The notes under the pieces were generated by a model, which made no database searches, had not been told where the DNA came from, and worked only from the letters and a program-made list of their open reading frames with translations. From the IMG/VR virus record IMGVR_UViG_3300018063_000016, positions 1 through 52,756 of that record: 52,756 bases of DNA. One strand, given 5' to 3'. The translations under genes were made by a program, and so were the position numbers. This DNA is from a virus. Positions 16,770-26,400 of the stretch are shown here, piece by piece. The number at the start of each line of letters is the position of its first letter. Within the stretch, counting starts at the first letter, position 1.

Positions 16770-16803
16770 CGCGCGCGGTCTTCACCGGCTGCGCGCGCTT
16801 TTT
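16770..16803 (+). terminator. Rho-independent terminator
   Basis: CGCGCGC and GGT pair with ACC and GCGCGCG around a CTTC loop, with a four-base bulge on the 3' side. The stem is followed by five T residues. It separates the decoration-like gene from the connector genes. Confidence 0.75.
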
Positions 16804-16826
16804 AACCCTCCCCACAAGGACCCACC

Positions 16827-17189
16827 ATGAAATTCCGTTCCCCCACCCAAGAACCCGTCTACCTCGCGCTCACCAGCAGTCACACCGCCGTCGTGGGCCC
16901 CGAGCTCGGCGAGCTCGAGCAGCGCTTTCACCGCGAGGCGATCGCCGAGGGCTGCATCCCTGAAGGGATGGACGCCGCGCCGATGCCCAAGCAGACCGAG
17001 CGCACGAAAAGCGAAGTGATCGACGACGCCATCCGCAAGATGATCGCCGACGCCAAGCCCGAGGACTTCACCCGCGACGGCAAGGTCGACGCCAACGCAC
17101 TGAGCGAGCGCGTGGGCTTCGCCGTCAGCGCCTCCGAGCGCAATGCGGCGTGGGACAAGATCTCCAACGACGAGGCTGACAAGGAGTGA
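16827..17189 (+). CDS. Hypothetical head-region protein (120 aa)
   Basis: A 120-residue protein after the second terminator, with an ACAAGGA ribosome-binding site. The first 45 residues are beta/alpha (FRSPTQEPVYLALTSSHTAV then ELGELEQRFHREAIAEGCIP). The second half is a charged helical region (SEVIDDAIRKMIADA) ending in acidic residues. The beginning resembles small phage proteins of the 'terminal motif/structural' type next to capsid genes, but no role is known. The GTG of the connector gene overlaps its stop. Confidence 0.65.
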   Translation: MKFRSPTQEPVYLALTSSHTAVVGPELGELEQRFHREAIAEGCIPEGMDAAPMPKQTERTKSEVIDDAIRKMIADAKPEDFTRDGKVDANALSERVGFAVSASERNAAWDKISNDEADKE

Positions 17190-17857
17190 AGCGCCCCGAG
17201 CTGCTCGCGGCGTGGCGCTCCCTCGTCGACGACGAGGCGCAGCCCTACCTGTGGGACGACGACGATGCGCAGCGTTACCTCGACGCTGCGCACCGCGAGG
17301 CCGCCGCGCGCGCTCGGCTTATCCGTGACTCGACCACCGCGGCCGTCTGTTCGGTCGCCGTGGTCGCCAACACCGCCGGCTACGCGCTGCACGCGTCGAT
17401 CATCGACGTGGAACGCGCGAAGCTGTCGACCGACACCGAGACGCTCGAGCTCACCAGCACCGAGGAGCTCGACCGCACCGCGCCCGGGTGGGAGTCGCTG
17501 ACCGGCTCGCCCTCGCACCTGGCGCTCGACCGCGAAGGCCTGACCTTCAAGGCGACGCTGGCCGCCAAGCCGAGCGCCGCGTCGACCATGTCGCTCGTCG
17601 TGTTCCGGCTGCCGCTCGCATCCATCAACAGCGACGACGACAGCCCCGAGTTCGCCGAGCAGTGGCACTACGGGCTCATCAAGTGGATGGCCCACCTGTC
17701 GTACTGCAAGCAGGACGCCGAGACGCGCAACGACGCCAAGGCTAAGCAGTACGCCGACGAGTTCACCGAGGAGTTCGGCCAGCGCCCCGACGCGAACGTC
17801 GCGCGCAAGCGTGCCGATCGGCGCAGCTCGCGCACCCGGTTTCGGGAGCTCGGATGA
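17186..17857 (+). CDS. Head-tail connector/adaptor protein
   Basis: A 223-residue protein read from GTG, overlapping the previous stop. It starts with a helical block (ELLAAWRSLVDDEAQPYLW then DDAQRYLDAAHREAAARARL) like phage adaptor proteins that sit under portal. A beta section (AVVANTAGYALHASIIDVER) and a segment with WHYGLIKWMAHLSYCKQDAE follow, the latter typical of DUF6682-like adaptor proteins. It probably fills the place of P22 gp4 in extending the portal channel. The ATG of the next neck-type gene overlaps its TGA. Identification is by sequence pattern and gene order. Confidence 0.7.
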   Translation: MKRPELLAAWRSLVDDEAQPYLWDDDDAQRYLDAAHREAAARARLIRDSTTAAVCSVAVVANTAGYALHASIIDVERAKLSTDTETLELTSTEELDRTAPGWESLTGSPSHLALDREGLTFKATLAAKPSAASTMSLVVFRLPLASINSDDDSPEFAEQWHYGLIKWMAHLSYCKQDAETRNDAKAKQYADEFTEEFGQRPDANVARKRADRRSSRTRFRELG

Positions 17858-19026
17858 AGCCCGGTACCGCCCGCATCGAGAAGTTCCTCGGGCTGCGCTC
17901 GGACGTGGACCCGGAGCGCATGGCGATCGGCGACCTGATCGAAGCGCTCAACGTGCGACTGGACGAAAGCGGGCGCGCGCAGCGCCGGCCTGGCCGCACG
18001 TCGGTGCTGTCGGGCGTCACGCACTCGCTGTGGGGCGACGGCGAACGAGCGTTCGGCGTGATCGGCGGGGCGCTCAGGCGCATCAATGCCGACTACACGA
18101 CCATCACGCTCCTGTCGGGCCTGCCCGGCACGCCGCTGCACTACGAGCCGCTGAACGAGCGTGTTTACTGGACAAACGGGTTGCAGCTCGGGTGCATCGA
18201 GGGCAACACCAATCGCTCGTGGGGCCTTGAAGTGCCCCCGCGCATCCAGGCCACGCGCGTCGCCGGGCTGCTGCCCGCCGGGCGCTATCAGTACACCCTG
18301 ACGTACATGCGCGCGGACGCCCAGGAGGGCGGCGCAGGCCTGTCCAACGTCATCGACCTCGCGGCCGACAGCGGCCTGCAGATCGTCGCGCCCACCGCCA
18401 CCGACGTCACGCACGCCGTGCTGTACCTGTCCAAGGCGGGCAGCGAAGTCATGTACCGCGCCGCGGTGATCGCCGCCGGCGCCACGGGCAGCTATACCAA
18501 TTCGGGTATAGACCTCGTGAGCCCGCTCGGCACGCAGCACATGAGCCCGCCGGTGCCCGCCAGCGCGATCGCGTACCACGCGGGCCGCATGTGGCTCGGC
18601 GTGGGCGACTCGGTCGTGCCGAGCGCTGCGTTCAGCCCCGAGCTGTTCGACTACCGCGCCGAGCTCCCCGTGCAGGGTGAAGTTCGCATGCTCATGCCGC
18701 TGCGCAACGGCGCCGGCATGTTCGTCGGTACCAGCACGCACACCGCATTCCTGCCCGGGGGCGACCCCGCGGCCATGGAGCTGCGCCCGCGTCACAACGA
18801 GGGCGTCGTCGCCGGCGCGCTCGTGTACGTGCCGGGGAAGTACTTCGGCGAGGGCAAGGACGAGCAGGACATCCCCGTGTGGGCATCCCCGAAGGGGCTG
18901 TACGCGGGCATGTCGGACGGCTCGGTCGCTTCGCTCACCCACAAACGCCACCCGCTCGCGCTCACCGGACACGGCGCGGGCTACTTCGACGAGGACCTGA
19001 AAACAGTCCTGTTCAGCGCCGCTTAG
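17854..19026 (+). CDS. Neck/stabilisation-type virion protein (390 aa)
   Basis: A 390-residue, beta-rich protein. It begins RIEKFLGLRSDVDPERM then LIEALNVRLDESGRAQRRPG, an opening typical of phage proteins that resemble a beta-propeller and occupy the P22 gp10 position. Later blocks include GSEVMYRAAVI, HAGRMWLGVGDSVVPSAAF, LFDYRAELPVQGEVRMLMPL, VYVPGKYFGEG and ALTGHGAGYFDED. It probably closes the connector and joins the tail hub. It is coupled by ATGA to the adaptor gene. Function is inferred from order and fold-like features; a tail-spike role is less likely. Confidence 0.65.
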   Translation: MKPGTARIEKFLGLRSDVDPERMAIGDLIEALNVRLDESGRAQRRPGRTSVLSGVTHSLWGDGERAFGVIGGALRRINADYTTITLLSGLPGTPLHYEPLNERVYWTNGLQLGCIEGNTNRSWGLEVPPRIQATRVAGLLPAGRYQYTLTYMRADAQEGGAGLSNVIDLAADSGLQIVAPTATDVTHAVLYLSKAGSEVMYRAAVIAAGATGSYTNSGIDLVSPLGTQHMSPPVPASAIAYHAGRMWLGVGDSVVPSAAFSPELFDYRAELPVQGEVRMLMPLRNGAGMFVGTSTHTAFLPGGDPAAMELRPRHNEGVVAGALVYVPGKYFGEGKDEQDIPVWASPKGLYAGMSDGSVASLTHKRHPLALTGHGAGYFDEDLKTVLFSAA

Positions 19027-19087
19027 AGCGCCAAGACAACGAGTTTTTTAACCGCGGCAACGCCGCACAACGAGGGAGGGACACGCA

Positions 19088-19876
19088 ATGACCTTGCGTT
19101 ATTCAACAGGCCTGCGCAACCACCTGGCTGCGGGCGGCTCATTCAAATCCGCGTTCCAAAACGGACGCATCGAGATCTACACGGGTAGCCAGCCGGCTAC
19201 ACCCGAGACGGCCGTCAGCGGCACGCTCCTCGTGACGGTCACCAACAACAACGGCGCGCACACCGCCGAGGTACGCGCCACCGGCACGATCGCGCTCAAC
19301 ACCGGCGCGTCGGGTTCGATCGACACCTGCACGCTGGACGGCGTTTCGCTGATCGCAGCCGCGGTGCCGTTCAACACGTCGCTCGCGCAGACCGCTGCGG
19401 ATCTGGCCACCGCCATCAACGACCACGAGACGTACCTCAACGTCAAAGCGGAAGTGCTGTCCGGCTCGACCGTCACCGTCACCGCACCGCGCGGCGCCGG
19501 CGCGACCTTCAACGCCCTGGTACTCGCCAGCACGGTCACCACGCTGACGAAGACCGACGTGAACATGGGTTCCGTGGTCGCCGGCGTGACCCCGGTGAAC
19601 GGCCTGAAGTTCGGTACCGAAGCGTCGGGCGCGATCGCCAAGCTGGCGGCGCAGACCTGGGAAGGCACCAACGCCGCCGGCGGCACCGCGGGCTGGTACC
19701 GCATGTACGGGTCGGTCGCCGACACGGGCGCAGCGGACAGCTCGGGCGTGCACATCCGCGAGGACGGCGCCATCAGCACGTCGGGCCAGCAGCTCAACCT
19801 GACGGGCTCGACCACGCTGACCGCAGCGGCCAAGACGACCCTCAACACCTGGTCGCGCACGGTACCGGCAGCCTGA
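19088..19876 (+). CDS. Virion-type beta-rich protein (262 aa)
   Basis: A 262-residue protein with a GAGGGAGGGA ribosome-binding site. The opening MTLRYSTGLRNHLAAGGSFK then FQNGRIEIYTGSQPATPETA matches a widespread phage structural protein type. The middle (TCTLDGVSLIAAAVPFNTSL, AINDHETYLNVKAEV) and the end (WYRMYGSVADTGAADSSGVH) are beta-rich. It has no transmembrane segment. The gene order suggests a tail or fibre-associated virion component, with assignment limited to 'structural'. Confidence 0.7.
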   Translation: MTLRYSTGLRNHLAAGGSFKSAFQNGRIEIYTGSQPATPETAVSGTLLVTVTNNNGAHTAEVRATGTIALNTGASGSIDTCTLDGVSLIAAAVPFNTSLAQTAADLATAINDHETYLNVKAEVLSGSTVTVTAPRGAGATFNALVLASTVTTLTKTDVNMGSVVAGVTPVNGLKFGTEASGAIAKLAAQTWEGTNAAGGTAGWYRMYGSVADTGAADSSGVHIREDGAISTSGQQLNLTGSTTLTAAAKTTLNTWSRTVPAA

Positions 19877-19888
19877 TAGGTCGGGTCG

Positions 19889-21670
19889 ATGGACTCGACG
19901 GGCGACAGCAGCCAGATCCTATCCCCCATCACGGCCGACTCCACCGGCCTGGTGGGGCACCTTGCGACGTCGTCAGTCACGACGACGCTGGCGCTGCTCG
20001 CCTCGCTCACGGACACGGGCGTCACCGGGCAACCGGGTACGAGCGGCCTGTCGCTGCCGGCCATCACCGGCAGTGGGGAATCGTGGGCCCCCGTGCCCAT
20101 CCTGATCCCTACCGCGTCGAGCACCGGCGCGGCGGGTCGGGCGGGCACGTCCACCGAAACCCTTCCTGACATCATCGCGAGCTCGAGCGGCGCCACCACG
20201 GCGCCGGCGTCGAGCATCCAGACGCTGCCGTCGATCACGGCCAGCAGCACCGGCTACAGCCAGCGCATCGGCACGTCGACGCAGACGCTTTCGCCGATCA
20301 GCGCGGCAAGTACGGGTACCGCACCCGTTGTCGTGGTCGGTGGCTCATCGGCTGAGCTACCCGTCATCACCGCGACCGGCACCGGCCGCACCAACCGCAT
20401 CGGCACGTCGAGCGACATGCTGCCGGTGATCACCGCGGCCAGCACGGGCACCGCGCAGGGCGTGCGCACGGGCGTATCGAGCGCGACGCTACCCCTGATC
20501 ACAGCGACCGGCACGGGCGGCTCGCAGCGCTTCGGCACGTCCGCGCAGACCCTTGCGCCCCTGACCGCCGTCAGCGCCGGCGTCGCGCAGGGCAAGGTCC
20601 TGGGCAACTCGGCCGAGACGCTGCCGCTCATCGTGGCGGCCGGCAACGCGCTGGCGCAGCGCTTCGGCACGTCGGCCGACACCCTGCCTGCTATCACCGG
20701 CAATAGCACCGGGCGCCTGCAGCAGTTCGGCACGTCGACGCAGGCGCTGCCATCGATCACCGCGGCGTCCACCGGCACGCCAGCGGGCGTCAACGCCGGC
20801 GCCTCCGCTGAGACGATCCCGGCCCTGACCGCAACGGGCACGGGCTATTCCAGCCGAATCGGCGCCTCGAGCGAGACGCTTCCCGCCATCAGCGGGACGG
20901 GCGTCGCCGGCGGCGCGCTGGCCAGCTCGCAGCAGACGCTCCCGCTTTTCGAGGCGGCCGGTACCGGCATCACGCACCGCGTCGGCACGTCGACGCTCAC
21001 CCTGCCCATCGTCACCGGCACGGGTGGATCCACGCAAAGCACCTACGGTGCGTCCGAGCTCGTGCTGCCCATGTGGGACAGCGCGGCCGCGGGCGCATCC
21101 CTGTCGGGCTCGTCGATCCTCACCCTGCCCGCGTGGATCGCAGTCAGCACCGCCACGCTCGAGGACCTGACGCCGCCGGCGGCGGGTGCAGCCGCGCAGC
21201 AGGGGCAGACGTTCGCGATGAACACGCGCAGCTTTGCACTCGTCGGGGACACCAACAATGCCTTCAACTCCTACGCCCGACTCGGAACCGTCACCCTGGC
21301 AGCCAATGAGGATGGACTCTTTGTCGTCGGAGTGGCCGCCGCTACCGACAACGGAGTCGCCATCGACGCACGGCTGGTGTATCCGCTGCCGGATGACAAG
21401 GATGCGCAGCTTCGCCGCTGCGCGCGATTGGTCGTCGGCTACCGAACCGCCGGAGACCTGCGGCTGGCAGTGGAGGTTGATGGTGGCGATGCTTATGAGT
21501 ACGTTCTTGAAGCCACGGGCAACGACGCCTTCCACCCCAACCGGGTCAAGATCGGCAAGGGACTGAAGGGGCGCTACTGGCGCCACACGCTCGAGAACAT
21601 CGAGGGCGTCGACTTCGGCATCGACCGTATCGATTGCGACTGGGAAGTGCTCACGAGGCGCGTGCCATGA
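19889..21670 (+). CDS. LPxITAxSTG repeat virion protein (593 aa)
   Basis: Residues 10-430 are about 17 degenerate repeats of 22-25 residues with the core TLPxITAxSTG-x-x-x-R-x-GTS, predicting a regular beta-solenoid or fibre shaft. A non-repeat C-terminal domain of about 150 residues (TRSFALVGDTNNAFNSYARL; RLVVGYRTAGDLRLAVEVDG; WEVLTRRVP) probably caps or anchors it. The C-terminal ATGA overlap with the next gene suggests co-assembly. It shares its repeat style, but not its motif, with the repeat protein at 4132-5871. A tail fibre-like role is inferred. Confidence 0.7.
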   Translation: MDSTGDSSQILSPITADSTGLVGHLATSSVTTTLALLASLTDTGVTGQPGTSGLSLPAITGSGESWAPVPILIPTASSTGAAGRAGTSTETLPDIIASSSGATTAPASSIQTLPSITASSTGYSQRIGTSTQTLSPISAASTGTAPVVVVGGSSAELPVITATGTGRTNRIGTSSDMLPVITAASTGTAQGVRTGVSSATLPLITATGTGGSQRFGTSAQTLAPLTAVSAGVAQGKVLGNSAETLPLIVAAGNALAQRFGTSADTLPAITGNSTGRLQQFGTSTQALPSITAASTGTPAGVNAGASAETIPALTATGTGYSSRIGASSETLPAISGTGVAGGALASSQQTLPLFEAAGTGITHRVGTSTLTLPIVTGTGGSTQSTYGASELVLPMWDSAAAGASLSGSSILTLPAWIAVSTATLEDLTPPAAGAAAQQGQTFAMNTRSFALVGDTNNAFNSYARLGTVTLAANEDGLFVVGVAAATDNGVAIDARLVYPLPDDKDAQLRRCARLVVGYRTAGDLRLAVEVDGGDAYEYVLEATGNDAFHPNRVKIGKGLKGRYWRHTLENIEGVDFGIDRIDCDWEVLTRRVP

Positions 21671-23466
21671 CGGACATGGCCGTGCGCAAGCGGTTTTTCA
21701 TCAACGGCGAGGCGCAGTCAGCGCAGCCGGTGCATGACCGCTACCTGAAAGCGGCGTACCTGCTGCTGGCCGACGTGAAGGCGAGCGGCGTTCCGCAGAA
21801 GGAGCGCCAGGTCGACCACAACCCGCTGGAAGTGAAGACCGAGCTGATCGGCGACACCACGCGCACGAGTTGGGTCGACGGCGCCACGTTGCGCGCGATC
21901 AGTCGCGCCGCCGGCGTCGACGAGATATGGATCGACGTGCGCTGGCACCACGTCGACACGACGCCCGGCGGCAAGGAAAAGCGCGGGCAGTACTTTTGGG
22001 TCGGCGCGCGCATCCACGAGGGCGAAGACGTCGACGACGAGCACCTGATCCTGCTCGTGTACGAGCCGGACGGCGCCAACGGCGAGCCGGGCGCGTTCCT
22101 GTCGACGTACCACTCGCACGACGCGCACCCGCCCCTGACCGGGCACACGTGGATCGGCGAGTCGAGCCGCTCCATGCCCGGCACGGGCCATTCGCAGGCG
22201 CAGTCCGCGGTCATGGTCACCGAGCACGGCATGTGGATGACCAGCGCTGACTGGGGCCGCGATCTGCACACCTGGGACGTGCCCAACTCGCACGGCAACG
22301 TCGACTGCTTCGACGCGCCGTGGATTCCCGACCCGAAGCAGACGCGCCCGCGCGAGCAGCGCTTTCGCTACGGCCTGGAGTACCCGCTGTGGACGCACAC
22401 GTGCACGGTTGATCCCGATCCGGGCGAGTGGCCCACCGACACCGGCGAGCGCAACGGCGTGGACCTGCTGCGCTTGGTGGAGATGTTCAAGTTTTTCAAC
22501 ATCGCCCCGATGGTGCTCGGCGGCAAGTACATCATCAAGGTGGGCATCGCGACCGCAGTGTGCGAGCCGACCGTCGTCGAAATCGAAGTACACGTCGGCA
22601 AAGCCCCGTGGACGATCAAGAAGCGCTGGCGTGTCACGATCGAGACGGGCAGCGACTACTTCCGGCTGCACAAGCCCTACGGCCAGCCCCCGCCCGACCC
22701 GGGGCTGCTGTACTGCCCGTTCGAAGTGGGAGCCAACCCGCACTGGCGCAATTGGTGGTCCGGTGCGATCGAGGTTGACGTTGCCGGCAGCGCGATCGTC
22801 GAGCCGGTCAAGCCGTACCTGCTGCCCTCGCACGGCTTCACGCCCGACGTGTGGCCGCGCGGGCTCGAGTGCGAAGTCAACTCGCCCGGGCAAGTCACCT
22901 TCGTGGGGCTGCTGTTCCCGACCTCGGGCGCCTACATCTCCCCGAGCATCCCGCTCAACGAAGTGATCGCGGTGGCGTCCATCACCTACGCCAACATGAC
23001 CGTGAATCAGGGCGCGCCGTACAGCATCTTCGGCGACCCGAACGAGTACCCGATCGCCGCCAACCGCGACAGCTGGGCCCCGCCGGTGGAAACCGGGTTG
23101 CCACTGCACCCCGACCTCGTCGAGCGGGCCGAGATCCTCGGTTCGGTCGGCGTCAGCGACGGCGTGCTCTACATGATCGTCACCAACTACGGCGTCGGCC
23201 CGGCGATCGTGGTCACTGCGACGGCCATCGACATGACCGACCTCGTGCTCAACGTCGGCGACTACTACGGCACGTTGTACGCGATGGGCGTGGCCGGCAT
23301 TGCTGCGGTGAACCCCGAGCTCACCAGCGCCAACCCCGAAGTCAGCCTGCGCGTGCCCGGCGCCTTCAGCGTGCTCGGCGTGATCCCCGACGAGGGGCTG
23401 CCCTGCCCCACCCCCAACGACATCGGTCAAGTGCCTTCGGCAGCCGTCGAAGTGCCCGTCACGTGA
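21667..23466 (+). CDS. Large virion-type protein of unknown fold (599 aa)
   Basis: A 599-residue protein. The first 320 residues are well-folded looking and aromatic-rich, with VRKRFFINGEAQSAQPVHDR, ELIGDTTRTSWVDGATLRAI, EIWIDVRWHHVDTTPGGKEK, YHSHDAHPPLTGHTWIGESS and WTHTCTVDPDPGEWPTDTG. The C-terminal 250 residues are beta-rich (NSPGQVTFVGLLFPTSGAYI, VYNV-type strands, PGAFSVLGV). The tryptophan- and histidine-rich first half could bind a ligand or receptor, but no catalytic motif is clear. It is coupled by ATGA to the repeat protein upstream. Host-range or tail-assembly function is a hypothesis. Confidence 0.65.
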   Translation: MTDMAVRKRFFINGEAQSAQPVHDRYLKAAYLLLADVKASGVPQKERQVDHNPLEVKTELIGDTTRTSWVDGATLRAISRAAGVDEIWIDVRWHHVDTTPGGKEKRGQYFWVGARIHEGEDVDDEHLILLVYEPDGANGEPGAFLSTYHSHDAHPPLTGHTWIGESSRSMPGTGHSQAQSAVMVTEHGMWMTSADWGRDLHTWDVPNSHGNVDCFDAPWIPDPKQTRPREQRFRYGLEYPLWTHTCTVDPDPGEWPTDTGERNGVDLLRLVEMFKFFNIAPMVLGGKYIIKVGIATAVCEPTVVEIEVHVGKAPWTIKKRWRVTIETGSDYFRLHKPYGQPPPDPGLLYCPFEVGANPHWRNWWSGAIEVDVAGSAIVEPVKPYLLPSHGFTPDVWPRGLECEVNSPGQVTFVGLLFPTSGAYISPSIPLNEVIAVASITYANMTVNQGAPYSIFGDPNEYPIAANRDSWAPPVETGLPLHPDLVERAEILGSVGVSDGVLYMIVTNYGVGPAIVVTATAIDMTDLVLNVGDYYGTLYAMGVAGIAAVNPELTSANPEVSLRVPGAFSVLGVIPDEGLPCPTPNDIGQVPSAAVEVPVT

Positions 23467-23477
23467 GTACCTGAACC

Positions 23478-26400
23478 ATGGCTATCGAAGAAACCGGCGC
23501 ACTAGAAGTCATCGACCGCACGCCTGCGGTCAGTGTCGACAGCACCGACCTTGTCACGTCGGGGTGGATCAACGCGACCGGCTACGCCGCCGCCGCGTTC
23601 GCCACCGCGCAGGACCACATCGCCAACCTGCAGGCGATCGGCACCGCGATCGCGGACGTGCCCGACGTGGAGCTCGAGCTCGAGCCGCTGACCGCCACCA
23701 TCGCCGCGTTCGTGCTGCCCGACACGCCGGTTGCGCCAGCCGACATCGCCCTGGCGGTGCCGCAGGCGCCCGTGGTGCCCACGCTCACCGCGGTCACGGC
23801 GCTCGACGCCGGCGACGCGCCCGTGTTCGACGCGGTGCTGCCCGCGATCAACCTCGACCTGCCGCGCCCCGCTGCGCTCACGCTCACGCTGCCCGCCGCG
23901 CCCGACCTGGCCGCGCCGCTCCTCGAGGAGGCGCCGGCCACTGTCGCGCTGGACGCGGTCGACGCGCTTGTCATCCCCGACGTGCCGGTGTTCGACGCGG
24001 TGCGCCCGACGATCGACCTCGACATCGCGGGCCCCGCGGCGCTGACCGCGGTCATCCCGATCGCCCCCACCATCACCGAGCTCGCGCTGCCCGACGCGCC
24101 GCCGGCGCTCGCGGTTGACGGCGTCGCCGCCCTCATAGTGGGTGACGCACCCGCTTTCACGGCAGCGCTGCCCGCCATCGACCTGAACATCGCGCGCCCG
24201 GCCGCCTTCGCCGCCCTGCTGCCGGTGGCGCCGGTGATCGCCGAGGCGGTCATGCCCGACGCGCCCGACGCGCTTGTCGTCGGCGCCGTCGACGCGCTTG
24301 TCGTCGGTACCGCGCCCGAGTTCACCGACACCCCGCCGGTGCTCGACCTGGCGATCGCGCGGCCCACGGGGCTCACGCTGACGCTGCCGGATGCCCCGGT
24401 GGTCAACGACCTCGTCATCCCGACCGCGCCGCTCGCGCCCGAGCTCGCCGACGTGTCGCCGCTGGCGATCGGCGCCGCGCCCGAGTTCACCGCCGTCGAG
24501 CCGGTGCTCAACCTCGACATCGCCGTGCCGGCCGCCCTGTCGGCGCTGGTACCGGTGGCGCCGGTGCTGGACGCGATCGTGGTACCGACAGCCGATGACC
24601 TCGTGCTGCCCGACGTGCCGACGCTGGCCGACCTCGTGATCCCGCCGGCGCCCACCCTGGCGCTGCCCGAGTTCACCGCCACGCTGGCCGACGTGCCCAC
24701 CGCGCCGGCCGTGTCGTTCGCGTTTGCCGAGGACACCTACGCGTCAACGCTGCTGACCGACTTGCGGGATCGCCTGCACGAATGGGTCAACGGGGCTGCC
24801 ACCGGGCTCGCGCCGGCGGTTGAGGACGGCATCTGGAACCGCATGCGCGACCGCGAGGAGCAAGCCGCGGCGCTCGGCACGGACGAAGTGCTGCGCCAGT
24901 TCGCGGTGCGCGGCTTCACGCGCCCGCCTGGCGCCCTGGCGATCGCGCTGCAGCGCACGCGCCAGCAGCTCAACGACAACCTCGTGAGCAGCTCGCGCGA
25001 AATCGCGATCGCGCAGGCCAACCTCGAGCAGACCAACCGGCGCTTCGCCTTCGAGCAGGCGTGGAGCGTCGAGTCGGGGCTCATCAACTACACGAGTCAG
25101 ATCGCCTCGCGCGCGCTGGACGCCGCGAAGTTCGCCGCCACCATCGGCATCGAAGTGTTCCGCGCGCAAGTGCTCGGCTACCAGGCCAGCGTGCAGGCGT
25201 TCCTCGCGCGGGCGGAAGTGTTCAAGGCGCTGGTGCAGGCCGAGCTCGCCAACCTCGAGGTTTTCAAAGCGCAGATCGAAGCGCAGCGACTCGTGGGGCA
25301 GATCAACGAGCAACAGGTCCTGCTGTACCGCGCGCGCATCGAGGCGGCCACGTCCGTCATCGAGCTGTTCAAGGCCCGCGTCGGTGCCGCACAGGCCAAC
25401 GCCGAAGTGCAGAAGACGCGCATCCAGGCGTTCGGCGAGGAAGTGCGCGCCTATGGCGAAGTGGTGAAGGCCAAGGCGAGCGAGTACGACGCCTACGCCA
25501 CCCAGGTCAAGGCCGAAGTGAGCAAAGCCGAGACGTTCAAGGTGCAGGCCGACGCCTTCAGCTCGCGCGTGCAGGGCTTCACCGCCGTGCTCAACGCCCG
25601 TTCGGAGGAGAAGAAAAGCGAAGTCGACATCCGCCAGCGCATCCCGCTGGAGCTGTTCAAGGCGCGCACCGAGGGGTTCCGCAACACGGTGCAGGCGCTG
25701 AGCGCCGCGACCGAAGTGGACCGCACCCGCGTGCAGTCCTACACCGCCCAGGTCAACGCGCAGGGCGAGCTCATCCGCGCTCGAGCGCTCGACGTGGACA
25801 TCTTCAAGGCGATCGTTGAAGCAGAACGCGCGAAGGCAGACACCTTCCGCCTGCAGGTCGACGCCTACAAGGGCCGCGTGGAGGCCTTCGTCGCCAACCT
25901 GAACGGCGCGATCGCCGCGAAGAACATCGAAGTCAAGCTCGCGACGGAAGTGCCCATCGAGGTACACAAGGCGCGCACCGCCGTGTACGAGGCGATGGTG
26001 CGCGCAGCGACCGCCGCGTCCGACCTTCAGCGCACCAAAGTGCAGGCCTACGCTGCAGAAGTTGACGCCTACGGCAAGCAGGTACAGGCCGGCACGTTGG
26101 AGATCGACGTGTTCAAGGCGCTCATCGACGCCGAGCGCGGCAAGGCCGACGTGTACCGCATCCAGACCGACGCCTACGGCAAGCAGGTCGACGCGTTCAA
26201 GGTCGTCAGCGACGTGGCGATCGCGGCCAAGAACATCGACGTGAAGCTCGCCACCGAGGTACCGATCGAAGTGAGCAAGGCGCGCACGGCGCTGTACGAG
26301 GCATCGGTACGCGCGAGCACGGCCATGGCCGAAGTGCAGCGCACGCGCGTGGAGGCCTACCGCGCCGAAGTGGGCGCGTTCGGCGAACAGGTGCGCGCGC

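Noticed and set aside
19027-19087. An intrinsic terminator at the T-run near 19050
   Set aside because: There is a six-T run but only a four-base stem upstream.
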